A stretch of 11,375 bases of DNA, taken from contig DOUU01000223.1 of the NCBI GenBank assembly GCA_003520425.1, positions 5,749 to 17,123 of the forward strand, read 5' to 3'. Under the pieces are notes generated by a model, which saw only the letters and a program-made list of their open reading frames with translations, was not told the origin of the DNA and made no database searches. Position 1 is the first letter of the stretch. Each line of letters starts with the position of its first letter. The stretch is from Deltaproteobacteria bacterium. Lineage in GTDB: Bacteria; Myxococcota_A; UBA9160. Shown here one piece after another: positions 1 through 6,535 of the stretch. Both the position numbers and the translations under genes were made by a program.

Positions 1-291
1 GATGTGCGCCTTGCGCTGGCCCGCCTCTGCGCCCGCCCTTACGGGCCGCTTCGTTGAGGCGCGGGAGTGGTTCGATAAAGCACGCCGAGTTCTCGAAGAG
101 CAGGGAGCGCGGCCGCTGCGCGCCATTACCGACTTCGACGAAGCGTGGATGGAGGTGCGACGCGGCGAGGCGGGGGTGACCGGGAGCGTGCACTCGCGCT
201 GCTCTACGCGACGCGAGCACCTTTTGAGCAGGTCGGCATGCCGGCGTGGGCGCGCCGAGCGGATGAGCTACGACGGCAGCTCGAGCGGTAG
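1..291 (+). pseudogene. 3' remnant of a helical-repeat (TPR-like) protein with two frameshifts
   Basis: The protein-like signal changes frame twice. Frame 1 reads DVRLALARLCA up to about position 33. Frame 2 (about 38-177) continues with LTGRFVEAREWFDKARRV and further amphipathic helix through RRGEAG. Frame 1 resumes at 178 with DRERALALL, then FEQVGMPAWARRADEL, and stops at TAG 289-291. Joined, these make a continuous run of alpha-helical repeat. This kind of ending is known from large ATPase, adenylate-cyclase or LuxR-type regulators with TPR-like C-termini; that family assignment is from memory of similar tails. The two shifts (between 31 and 38, and at the G-run 171-177) have opposite sign and restore the frame. 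A gene caller would instead report one false 106-residue ORF from position 2 to 322. The 5' part lies outside the window. Decay is more likely than two sequencing errors, because the long genes downstream are intact, but errors are not excluded. Confidence 0.6.
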
Positions 292-408
292 CCAAAGAAG
301 CAGGCTCGGCCGTAAGCAATAGCGACCCTCACCAGCCGCGCTGATTACCGGTCGCATCTTGGTACAGCACGCCGTATGCCCGAGGGGCGAATCGCGTAAA
401 CCCTCATC

Positions 409-423
409 CTTGCCCAAGGCAAG
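409..423. repeat. Small perfect inverted repeat (6-bp arms, 3-nt loop)
   Basis: CTTGCC (409-414) and GGCAAG (418-423) are exact reverse complements around CAA. The RNA could form a short hairpin. No U-tract follows, so it is a poor intrinsic terminator for the remnant gene upstream. Its function is unknown, and a 6-bp match can arise by chance. Confidence 0.35.
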
Positions 424-509
424 ATGCGCGGGGCCTTGCGCCCGACCCGATTTGACACGTAGGCTGCAACCGTGCGAGGTAGTGCCGACGTCGAAGTGCG
501 AGGCCTAGA

Positions 510-532
510 AGCACAGGTCGGTAAGCTGTGCT
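510..532. promoter_or_regulatory. Inverted repeat AGCACAG-N9-CTGTGCT, possible operator
   Basis: Two perfect 7-bp arms (510-516 and 526-532) are separated by 9 nt, so the arm centres are 16 bp apart, roughly one and a half helical turns. The repeat ends 65 nt before the FUSC start codon and directly abuts the sigma-54-like element at 536. A dimeric regulator could bind here and control the efflux cassette (inference). No divergent regulator gene is adjacent, so the protein that would bind is unknown. Confidence 0.35.
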
Positions 533-535
533 CGC

Positions 536-551
536 TGGCCCGCTGAACGCT
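536..551 (+). promoter_or_regulatory. Weak sigma-54-like promoter candidate for the efflux cassette
   Basis: TGGCCCG followed by CTGA and ACGCT fits the sigma-54 -24/-12 pattern only partly. The invariant GG (537-538) and GC (549-550) are present with the required 10-nt spacing, and the -24 box matches TGGCACG at 6 of 7 bases. The -12 box has AC where TT is usual. A start near 562 would give a short leader containing the Shine-Dalgarno sequence at 583-590, which is sensible geometry. A sigma-54 activator is encoded at 5339-6535. In GC-rich DNA this pattern can occur by chance, so it is a candidate only. Confidence 0.22.
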
Positions 552-597
552 TGCGGCTTTTCCCGGATCGTGCACGAGACCCGAAGGGGGCCCGCCA

Positions 598-2679
598 ATG
601 ACGGGCACGTTGGCAGGTGAGCAGCTCAGGACGCGGGTGGCAAGATCGCCCGCTCGATTGAACACAGCGTTAACGAACACGGCAACGCTCGTCGGTCCAC
701 CGCTCTTTTTCGGCCTTCGGCTCTGGGCCTCAGTTTGCCTGGCACTCTATATTGCTTTCTGGCTTCAGCTCGACAACGCATTTTGGGCCGGGACCTCAGC
801 GGCTATCGTGTGTCAGCCCCACCTTGGCGCTTCGCTGCGTAAGGGCTGGTATCGGATGGTCGGAACCGTGGTGGGCGCCGCGGCGATCGTGGTGCTCACT
901 GGGTGCTTCCCGCAAGAGCGAGGTCCCTTTCTCGTGGGTCTGGCGCTCTGGGGTGCCGTTTGCGCTCTCGTCGCCACCCTGCTCCGCAATTTCGCTGCCT
1001 ATTCGGCGGCGCTGGCCGGGTACACGGCTGCGATCGTCGCATACGACCAGCTAGGAGCAACGGGTGGGCCGAACGGCCAGGCCTTTATGCTCGCCATTGC
1101 CCGCGTCAGCGAGATCTGCATCGGAATTGTAAGTGCCGGAGTTGTTCTCGCCGGGACTGATTTCGGTACTGCACCGCGTCGGCTGGCTGGGCTGCTCGCA
1201 GCACTATTGGTCCAGATCACCCGCGGATTCACTGACATGTTCTTGCGGCCTGGACTCGACTTGGCGGAGACGCGATCCACCAGACGAGAGCTCATCCGGC
1301 GGATCATTGAGCTTGACCCGGTCATCGACGAGGCTTTCGGGGAGTCCTCCCGGCTACGCTATCACTCGCCGGTATTGCAAAGGGCGGTGGCTGGTCTCCT
1401 CGCCGCTCTGGGCGGCTGGCGCACGGTGGCGGCCCACCTCGCGCGAGTGGCTGGGAGCGACGCGCGGCACGACGCGAATGCCATTCTGCGAAACGTCCCG
1501 CGCGACCTGCTCGCCGCAACGAAACACGACGAGCCGGCGTACTGGACCGCTGGTGCGATCCTCCTGCGCGAGGCCTCCGTAGCAGCGGCGCGGACACTCA
1601 GAGCCCTGCCCGCATGCGTGCCCTCCCTCCGCCTCCTGGGCGACCAGACGGCGAGGGTACTGGTCGGTGTTTCTCACACTCTGGACGGCCTTACCGTGCT
1701 CGCGGCCGGTCCCGATCGCCCCCACGATCACCTTCACTCCCTCCAGATCCGCGTGCCAGATTGGTTGCCTGCTTTCGTCAACGCGGGGCGCGCGTTCGTG
1801 ACGATCGCTGCCGTCGCACTCCTCTGGATCGCAACCGCCTGGCCGTATGGCGCTCTGGCGATGCTGTGGGCTGCAATCCCTGTCATCCTGTTCTCACCGC
1901 GAGCCGATCAGGCCTACGCGGCCGTGATGAGCTTTATGCTAGGCAATTTCCTCGCGGCGGTCTTCGCGGCGATCATCGCGTTCGCAGTCCTGCCACGCGT
2001 TGTGACGTTCCAGGGCTTCTGTGTGATTCTAGGCCTCTATCTCATCTCGGTAGGGGCTCTCATGGCCCAGCCCTGGCGAACGCTGATGTTCACCGCAATG
2101 GCAACGAATTTTGTGCCGCTTCTCGCCCCCGAAAATCAGATGACCTACGACACCGCAGACTTCTATAACAGAGCGCTGGCGATCGTCGTAGGGAACAGCG
2201 CCGCGGCGCTTTCATTGCGCCTGCTGCCGCCCCTCTCGCCCGCTGTACGGACGCGCCGGCTCCTGGCGCTCATGTTGCGCGACCTCCACCGCCTCGCGAC
2301 CGGACCTCTTCAGGAGACGTCCGCTCCTTGGGAAAGCCGCGCCGAAGGACGCCTCTTGGCCTTGCCCGACCAAGCCTCGCCCTTGCAGCGCGCGCAGCTC
2401 CTGGCCGCCCTGGACCTGGGCACCGAAATTCTGAAGCTTCGTCGAGTCGCTCCATTTCTGAGCGTAGGGACTGAAGTCGCCGCGGCGCTTGAGGCCCTCG
2501 CCGAGGGACGCAGCGCGACTGCCATCGCGCACCTCGACACAATCGATCGTGCACTTGCGGCCCGCGTCGGTCCTGGGCCGGAGGCGACCCTCGCTCTTCG
2601 GACCCGCGGGGGTATTCTTGTGATCCGGCAGTCACTCATGGACCACGCCTCCTATTTCGATTCAGGAAGGCCGGCATGA
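598..2679 (+). CDS. FUSC-family inner-membrane efflux protein (AaeB-like)
   Basis: A 693-residue protein with the FUSC layout: an N-terminal hydrophobic block (about residues 35-190, with segments at 42-58, 88-102, 110-130 and 136-150), a soluble central part (about 195-395), a second hydrophobic block (about 398-545) and a cytoplasmic tail. The repeated motif appears as FWAGTSAAIVCQPHLGASLRK in the first half and as LWAAIPVILFSPRADQAY in the second. In E. coli, AaeB with adaptor AaeA exports aromatic carboxylic acids, and related proteins export fusaric acid. Function here is assigned by family; the substrate is unknown. The start is supported by GAAGGGGG at 583-590. The stop overlaps the next start (ATGA, 2676-2679), so the two are translationally coupled. 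The gene order is pump, small protein, adaptor, whereas E. coli has aaeX-aaeA-aaeB. No outer-membrane channel is encoded nearby. Confidence 0.93.
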   Translation: MTGTLAGEQLRTRVARSPARLNTALTNTATLVGPPLFFGLRLWASVCLALYIAFWLQLDNAFWAGTSAAIVCQPHLGASLRKGWYRMVGTVVGAAAIVVLTGCFPQERGPFLVGLALWGAVCALVATLLRNFAAYSAALAGYTAAIVAYDQLGATGGPNGQAFMLAIARVSEICIGIVSAGVVLAGTDFGTAPRRLAGLLAALLVQITRGFTDMFLRPGLDLAETRSTRRELIRRIIELDPVIDEAFGESSRLRYHSPVLQRAVAGLLAALGGWRTVAAHLARVAGSDARHDANAILRNVPRDLLAATKHDEPAYWTAGAILLREASVAAARTLRALPACVPSLRLLGDQTARVLVGVSHTLDGLTVLAAGPDRPHDHLHSLQIRVPDWLPAFVNAGRAFVTIAAVALLWIATAWPYGALAMLWAAIPVILFSPRADQAYAAVMSFMLGNFLAAVFAAIIAFAVLPRVVTFQGFCVILGLYLISVGALMAQPWRTLMFTAMATNFVPLLAPENQMTYDTADFYNRALAIVVGNSAAALSLRLLPPLSPAVRTRRLLALMLRDLHRLATGPLQETSAPWESRAEGRLLALPDQASPLQRAQLLAALDLGTEILKLRRVAPFLSVGTEVAAALEALAEGRSATAIAHLDTIDRALAARVGPGPEATLALRTRGGILVIRQSLMDHASYFDSGRPA

Positions 2680-2879
2680 GGTTCGCGGAGGTCAATCTCT
2701 TCGGTGTCTACGTGGCGCCCCTCTCGCTGTACATGGTCGCAGCGTGGTTCGTCACGATTGGATTGCGCCGGGTCGCGGACGGTCTGGGTCTGCTCGACCG
2801 AGTCTGGCACCCGGCTCTCTTCGTGTTCGCGATCTACGTCATCGTTTTCGCAGTGATGACGCTGGTCGCCGCACAGTGA
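2676..2879 (+). CDS. DUF1656 small membrane protein (AaeX/YdhI-like)
   Basis: A 67-residue protein. It begins with MRFAEVNLFGVYVAP, typical of the DUF1656 family (polar start, then F/L-G-x-Y-V-x-P), and has two predicted membrane helices at about residues 10-30 and 46-65. The loop between them carries the basic/aromatic sequence LLDRVWHPALF, in the family's usual place. Family members nearly always sit beside FUSC pumps and HlyD-type adaptors; their exact role is not established. The start overlaps the FUSC stop by 4 bp, and the stop lies 10 nt before the adaptor start, so all three should be translated from one message. Size and context agree well with the family. Confidence 0.9.
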   Translation: MRFAEVNLFGVYVAPLSLYMVAAWFVTIGLRRVADGLGLLDRVWHPALFVFAIYVIVFAVMTLVAAQ

Positions 2880-2889
2880 ACCCACGCCC

Positions 2890-3858
2890 ATGCGGAACGG
2901 AACAACGAAGCACCACAAGGCGAGTCCTGATCACGACGCTCTCTCCCCCGAGTTCGTGTCGCCCGACGCGGTGAGGCCTCGCCATCGTGTCGTTCCCATC
3001 CTTATCACCTTGGCGACCGTCGCGATCGCAGCGGTACTCGGCTGGACGATCTGGCTCATGTACTTCCAGGCGCCATGGACACGTGACGGAACCGTACGCG
3101 CATACGTCGTCACAATTGCTCCGGAAGTCTCAGGCCGCGTCGTCGAGCTGCCGGTTGCCGACAATCAGTTTGTGCATAGGGGAGACCTCTTGCTGGTCAT
3201 TGACCCCACCAACTACAAGATCGATTTAAGTCGCAGCGAAGCGGCAGTGCAGCAGGCTCAGATCAACGCGCAGAAAATCGCGGAAGAGGGACGACGTAGG
3301 CAGAGACTTGTGACGGAGAGCGCGGTTTCACTCGAGGAGGCGCAGGTCTATCACAGCGATGCGTTGGCGGCGCAGGCCCGATATCAGCAAGCACTTGCGG
3401 CTCTTGACCAGGCGCGCGTGAATCTCGAGCGGACGCAGATCCGCTCTCCCGTGAACGGATGGGTCACAAACCTCCTGGTGCAGCGTGACGACTTTGCCAG
3501 TGTCGGGCAGAACGAACTCTCTCTCGTCGATGCCGATTCGTTCTGGGTCGACGGATACTTCGAGGAGACCAAGCTCCACGCAATCCACGTCGGTGACCCG
3601 GCCAAGATCAAGCTCATGGGGTATCGCCAGCTGGTCCGTGGTCACGTCGGCAGCATTGCGCGGGGCATCAACGTTGCGAACGCCCAACCCAACCAACAAG
3701 GAGTCGCGACGGTCAACCCGATCTTCACGTGGGTGCGCCTGGCCCAGCGCATTCCAGTACGCATCGAGATCGACGGGCTTCCAGAGGGTGTAGTTCTTGT
3801 GGCTGGGATGACGGCCACAGTGCAAATCGATTCTCAAGCGCGGTCGCGAGCAAAGTGA
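2890..3858 (+). CDS. HlyD/EmrA-type periplasmic adaptor of the FUSC pump
   Basis: A 322-residue membrane-fusion protein. Residues 1-34 are cytoplasmic and polar, and residues 35-57 form one membrane anchor. Then come the first lipoyl half (about 75-107, with APEVSGRVVELPVADNQFV), an alpha-helical hairpin rich in Gln/Ala (about 112-180), the second lipoyl half (RTQIRSPVNGWV, 181-192) and a beta-barrel (about 216-315) ending in GMTATVQID. The segment NPIFTWVRLAQRIPVRIEI (276-294) is typical of the EmrA/AaeA branch. It should link the FUSC pump to an outer-membrane channel across the periplasm. No strong Shine-Dalgarno precedes ATG 2890, so it may depend on coupling to the gene 10 nt upstream. 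The helical hairpin is short (about 35 residues per arm), as in AaeA. No clear terminator follows; the GCTCT/AGAGC pair at 3883-3900 is weak. Confidence 0.93.
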   Translation: MRNGTTKHHKASPDHDALSPEFVSPDAVRPRHRVVPILITLATVAIAAVLGWTIWLMYFQAPWTRDGTVRAYVVTIAPEVSGRVVELPVADNQFVHRGDLLLVIDPTNYKIDLSRSEAAVQQAQINAQKIAEEGRRRQRLVTESAVSLEEAQVYHSDALAAQARYQQALAALDQARVNLERTQIRSPVNGWVTNLLVQRDDFASVGQNELSLVDADSFWVDGYFEETKLHAIHVGDPAKIKLMGYRQLVRGHVGSIARGINVANAQPNQQGVATVNPIFTWVRLAQRIPVRIEIDGLPEGVVLVAGMTATVQIDSQARSRAK

Positions 3859-3896
3859 ACTTCATCTGCTCGCGGGAGCCAAGCTCTGCACTGTAA

Positions 3897-4193
3897 GAGC
3901 GGTGGAAGTCGCTGAGCCAGGGTTCCGCTCCGAGATCACCAGGACTGCAGCCAAAGGGCGGATGCCTCGCCTTCGAACGCCAAGGGGCAATAGATCCCCC
4001 GCTCAGCGTCAGGTTCCGGCCCCCCCCCGCGTTTCGCTCATTCGTTCTGCACCTACGGCAGGCTCCCGTCCATCAGATCGGCGCTATTGCCCGAACTCGT
4101 ATACCTTTCGCTGGGCCCACGGGGCCTTGCGCGGGCGGAAGCCGCCGAGGGCTGGCCGGCACCTTCTCCATTTCCTCACGGCTGGGTCTCACC
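3897..4193 (+). pseudogene. Decayed C-terminus of a sensor histidine kinase (HATPase domain)
   Basis: The frame that enters the downstream response regulator is open from 3897 (after TAA 3894-3896) but has no ATG. From 4029 it reads like a worn HATPase_c ending. AFRSFV (4029-4046) sits where kinases have AFxSFVTTK. IGAIART (4077-4097) sits where they have IGLxIART. LAGTFSISSRLGL (4152-4190) sits where they have GxGATFSISLPLG. The total span is about 50 residues, against about 47 in intact kinases. A second frame restores AHGALRG around 4114, like the EAHGGxLxA motif, which suggests small compensating indels. The G1/G2 glycines, the TTK and the N-box are gone, so ATP binding is not expected. 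The nine-C run at 4020-4028 is a likely slippage site. FixL-type kinases usually sit directly in front of FixJ-type regulators, and this is that position. The assignment rests on motif collinearity only. Confidence 0.42.
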
Positions 4194-4844
4194 ATGACTG
4201 GCACTGAAGCCACCGTCTTCGTCGTCGACGACGATCCCTCGGTCCGCCGGTCCACCGAGCGCCTGGTTCGGTCTATGGGATTCGGCGTTCGGAGCTTCTC
4301 CTCGGCTCGGGAGTTCCTCGACAATGCGCGGATGGAGGGGCCCGGTTGCCTCGTCCTCGACGTACGTATGCCGGGGCTCAGCGGCTTGGATCTCCAGCGC
4401 GAGCTCACGCAATCAGGGAGGAAAATTCCCATCATATTCGTCACGGGATACGGGAGTATCCCGATGACAGTGCGCGCGATGAAGGCGGGTGCAGTTGAGT
4501 TCCTTACCAAGCCCTACCGCTCACGCGATTTGCTCGCGGCGATTCGCGGGGCGGTTGATCGAGATCGCGCGTGGCATAGGGCGCGCCTCGAAGTTGAGGC
4601 ACTCCGTGAACGCCACGCCCGGCTGACCCCGCGCGAGCGCGAGGTGCTGGCGCACGTTGTGGCGGGTTCGCCCAACAAGCAGATTGCGGGCCAGCTAGCA
4701 ACCGCGGAGCGCACGATCAAGTTCCACCGCGCACACATCATGAAAAAGATGCAGGCTGAATCGCTCGCGGAGCTGGTCCGAATGGCGGGACAGCTTGGCG
4801 TTACCTCGCCAAGCACGCCCTCACCTGTCCCGAAGGACAGTTAA
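4194..4844 (+). CDS. FixJ-family response regulator (REC + LuxR-type HTH)
   Basis: A 216-residue two-domain regulator. The receiver (about residues 7-122) has the acidic pocket VVDDD (10-14), the phospho-acceptor D56 in [10 protein letters not shown]84 in FVTGYG and K106 in FLTKPY, so the full phosphorylation set is present. A linker (about 123-143) leads to the LuxR/FixJ helix-turn-helix (about 144-200), which carries LTPREREVL and the recognition part TAERTIKFHRAHIMKKM. When phosphorylated it should bind DNA and activate sigma-70 promoters; its target genes are unknown. No good Shine-Dalgarno precedes ATG 4194, and the start is chosen because the conserved domain begins six residues later. 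The expected partner kinase appears to have decayed just upstream, so the protein may now be driven by another kinase (inference). Confidence 0.94.
   Translation: MTGTEATVFVVDDDPSVRRSTERLVRSMGFGVRSFSSAREFLDNARMEGPGCLVLDVRMPGLSGLDLQRELTQSGRKIPIIFVTGYGSIPMTVRAMKAGAVEFLTKPYRSRDLLAAIRGAVDRDRAWHRARLEVEALRERHARLTPREREVLAHVVAGSPNKQIAGQLATAERTIKFHRAHIMKKMQAESLAELVRMAGQLGVTSPSTPSPVPKDS
4825..4840. repeat. Perfect hairpin CTGTCC-CGAA-GGACAG at the end of the FixJ-like gene
   Basis: Exact 6-bp arms flank a four-base loop inside the last codons of the regulator gene. No T-run follows the right arm, so it does not look like a standard intrinsic terminator. It could protect the mRNA 3' end or cause weak termination before the next gene, 58 nt downstream. 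Function is inferred only. Confidence 0.4.
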
Positions 4845-4868
4845 GGGAGCTACCCCAAAGGACAGCTA
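4829..4868. repeat. Imperfect 15-bp direct repeat around the FixJ-like stop codon
   Basis: CCCGAAGGACAGTTA (4829-4843) and CCCAAAGGACAGCTA (4854-4868) match at 13 of 15 positions and start 25 bp apart. The first copy includes part of the hairpin at 4825-4840 and the first two bases of the stop codon. A local tandem duplication is the simplest explanation; two sites for one regulator is an alternative. Confidence 0.45.
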
Positions 4869-4902
4869 GAAACGGCCCGCTGCGCGCGCTTACGCTCAGC
4901 GC

Positions 4903-5349
4903 ATGACGAAAAGTAGGCCGACGCAAAGGGAGCCAGACACGCATGCGCCGGAGCCGGCACCGCTCGTGGCGATCGTCGACGACGACACCTCGGTGCGGCG
5001 GTCCACCTGCCGCCTGATCCGCTCCTTTGGATATCACCCGGAAGCGTTCGGCTCGGGGGAGGAATTCCTGAGCTCCAGCTTGGCGGCGCAAGCGGCATGC
5101 CTTGTGCTGGACGTGCGCATGCCCGGTATGGATGGCTTGGAGGTCCAGCGACGGTTAGCCGAGCGGAACTCACGCATTCCGATCGTGTTCCTCACTGGTC
5201 GGGCCACCGACGAGGAGGAGCGGCGCGCACGGTCTGCGGGCGCCATCGACTTCCTGCGCAAGCCGATTCCTCAGGCGACCCTGCGCCACGCCCTCGAAAA
5301 CGCCCTCGACGTCGGGATGCCTACTCAAGGAGATCGCAATGGCGAGTGA
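4903..5349 (+). CDS. Receiver-only response regulator (FixJ-like REC, no output domain)
   Basis: A 148-residue single receiver domain. It has a polar N-terminal extension (1-20), the acidic residues IVDDD (24-28), acceptor D70 in [10 protein letters not shown]98 in FLTGR and K120 in FLRKPI, so it should be phosphorylatable. It resembles the receiver of the preceding gene closely ([31 protein letters not shown]), which suggests tandem duplication. The protein ends about 25 residues after the conserved lysine, where FixJ would carry a DNA-binding domain; I found no HTH remnant after the stop in any frame. The stop overlaps the start of the sigma-54 activator by 11 bp. It may pass a phosphoryl signal to that activator or act as a phosphate sink (inference). 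ATG 4903 lacks a clear Shine-Dalgarno; a TAG at 4867-4869 blocks any upstream extension, and GTG 4966 would remove the whole extension. Confidence 0.9.
   Translation: MTKSRPTQREPDTHAPEPAPLVAIVDDDTSVRRSTCRLIRSFGYHPEAFGSGEEFLSSSLAAQAACLVLDVRMPGMDGLEVQRRLAERNSRIPIVFLTGRATDEEERRARSAGAIDFLRKPIPQATLRHALENALDVGMPTQGDRNGE
5327..5333 (+). promoter_or_regulatory. Ribosome binding site AAGGAGA fixing the activator start
   Basis: AAGGAGA lies 5 nt before ATG 5339, inside the 3' end of the receiver gene. It favours 5339 over the in-frame ATG at 5480, which has no comparable site. It makes the N-terminal 65 residues of the activator part of the protein and implies coupled translation with the receiver gene. 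Confidence 0.7.
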
Positions 5350-6535
5350 GTATTGGGAAACTACGGTGGGCATCGCGAGACACCGCGCCGGCTACTCCCG
5401 AGCGCGCTCGTTGGAGTCCCACCGATATCCTCGGCAAGGCGGTGGACTCTCGGCCGTCGACCTCACCCCTGGTGCAGGCATGGCTTCCGCCAGAGACCTG
5501 TCCGCCCCGCAGCCTGAACCACCGGCGGGAGCCGCCCGGGAAAGACTGGTCGGCACCTCCTCCGCTCTGCAGGCAGCGCTGGCGCGCGCCCGGAAGGTGG
5601 CCCCGACCGATGCGACGGTGCTGATTACGGGCGAAACGGGAACGGGAAAGGAACTGATGGCGCGCGCCATTCACAAGTGGTCGAGCCGGGCCGAAGGCCC
5701 TTTCGTGTGTGTGAACTGCGCAGCCATCCCCCAAACGTTGATCGCGTCGGAGCTGTTCGGCCACGAACGAGGAGCCTTCACGGGTGCGCTACAGCGGCGC
5801 CACGGCCGCTTCGAGCTCGCGGCTGGGGGAACGCTCTTGCTCGATGAGGTGGGGGAGCTACCCGCGGAGGCTCAGTTGGTGCTGCTGCGTGTGCTGCAAG
5901 AGCGCGAGTTCGAGCGTGTCGGAGGCACAAAGCCGGTCCCCGCCGACGTGCGTATCGTCGCAGCCACGAATCGCGATCTCGAGCAGGCGATCGCAGCCGG
6001 TACATTCCGCGGCGACCTCTTCTATCGACTCAACGTATTCCCGCTCGAGATGCCGCCTCTGCGGGAGCGGAGCAGCGATCTCATGCTTCTCGTCGAGCAC
6101 TTCGTTGGGCACTACGCCCGGCGATTCGGGAAGGTGATCCGCGGCATCAGCCCGCAGACGCGCGGGCTGCTCGAAGCCTATCCATGGCCAGGCAACGTGC
6201 GCGAGCTCCAGAACGTAATCGAGCGCTCGGTGATCGTATGTGAATCCGAGCTCTTCTCGGTGGATATGGACTGGCTGCAGGACCGGGCCATGGACGGCGC
6301 GTTCACCCCGAAAGAAGCACCCATGACGCAAGGTTCGCCACCGTCGGAGACACTCGAGGAGACCCAGCGCCGAGCCATCCTCCGCGCACTGCACTCGAGA
6401 AACTGGGTGATCGGTGGGCCCCGAGGCGCAGCGGCACTTCTGGGGCTCAAGCGGACGACACTCCAGGCGCGGATGCAGAAGCTCGGCATCGCGTCGCTCC
6501 GACCCACTCCCGATCGGCAATCTGTGAGTGGCTAG
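5339..6535 (+). CDS. Sigma-54-dependent AAA+ activator without N-terminal sensory domain
   Basis: A 398-residue bacterial enhancer-binding protein. Residues 1-65 are Arg/Ser/Pro-rich with no recognisable REC, GAF or PAS domain. The AAA+ domain (about 69-300) starts at LVGTSSALQ and holds Walker A GETGTGKE (98-105), the sigma-54-contacting GAFTGA loop (145-150, intact), Walker B TLLLDE (165-170), the arginine-finger region [11 protein letters not shown] (224-234) and the sensor II motif WPGNVREL (283-290). A Fis-like helix-turn-helix follows at about 345-384 ([33 protein letters not shown]). All residues needed for ATP-driven open-complex formation are present. Members without a sensory domain are controlled by a partner protein, as PspF is by PspA, or by expression level. 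The 11-bp overlap with the receiver gene makes that receiver the obvious candidate partner. Targets are unknown; the neighbouring efflux operons are plausible. Confidence 0.94.
   Translation: MASEYWETTVGIARHRAGYSRARSLESHRYPRQGGGLSAVDLTPGAGMASARDLSAPQPEPPAGAARERLVGTSSALQAALARARKVAPTDATVLITGETGTGKELMARAIHKWSSRAEGPFVCVNCAAIPQTLIASELFGHERGAFTGALQRRHGRFELAAGGTLLLDEVGELPAEAQLVLLRVLQEREFERVGGTKPVPADVRIVAATNRDLEQAIAAGTFRGDLFYRLNVFPLEMPPLRERSSDLMLLVEHFVGHYARRFGKVIRGISPQTRGLLEAYPWPGNVRELQNVIERSVIVCESELFSVDMDWLQDRAMDGAFTPKEAPMTQGSPPSETLEETQRRAILRALHSRNWVIGGPRGAAALLGLKRTTLQARMQKLGIASLRPTPDRQSVSG

Larger units (their letters stand above)
292..597. other. Intergenic region upstream of the FUSC gene
   Basis: No convincing gene lies here on either strand. 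A minus-strand ORF (345-680) crosses the region but runs into the FUSC coding sequence, is rich in Arg/Pro/Ser and has no recognisable domain, so I left it out. What the stretch does hold is a short GC-rich hairpin sequence (409-423), a perfect 7-bp inverted repeat (510-532), a sigma-54-like element (536-551) and a Shine-Dalgarno-like GAAGGGGG at 583-590, 7 nt before the FUSC start codon. It is probably the control region of the efflux cassette (inference). Confidence 0.6.

Noticed and set aside
452..481. Perfect -35 box TTGACA as a sigma-70 promoter for the FUSC cassette
   Set aside because: The bases 16-18 nt downstream (around 475-481) match TATAAT at only one position, so the -10 box is missing.
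345..680. 111-residue minus-strand ORF upstream of and into the FUSC gene
   Set aside because: It overlaps the FUSC start region, has no recognisable domain and a composition typical of GC-rich shadow frames.
3883..3900. GCTCT...AGAGC as a terminator after the HlyD-type adaptor
   Set aside because: The stem is only 5 bp with an 8-nt loop and no T-run follows.
3902..4207. 101-residue plus-strand ORF between the adaptor and the FixJ-type gene
   Set aside because: It runs in a different frame from the main kinase-like pieces, overlaps the regulator start and shows no family match; the region fits a decayed kinase better.
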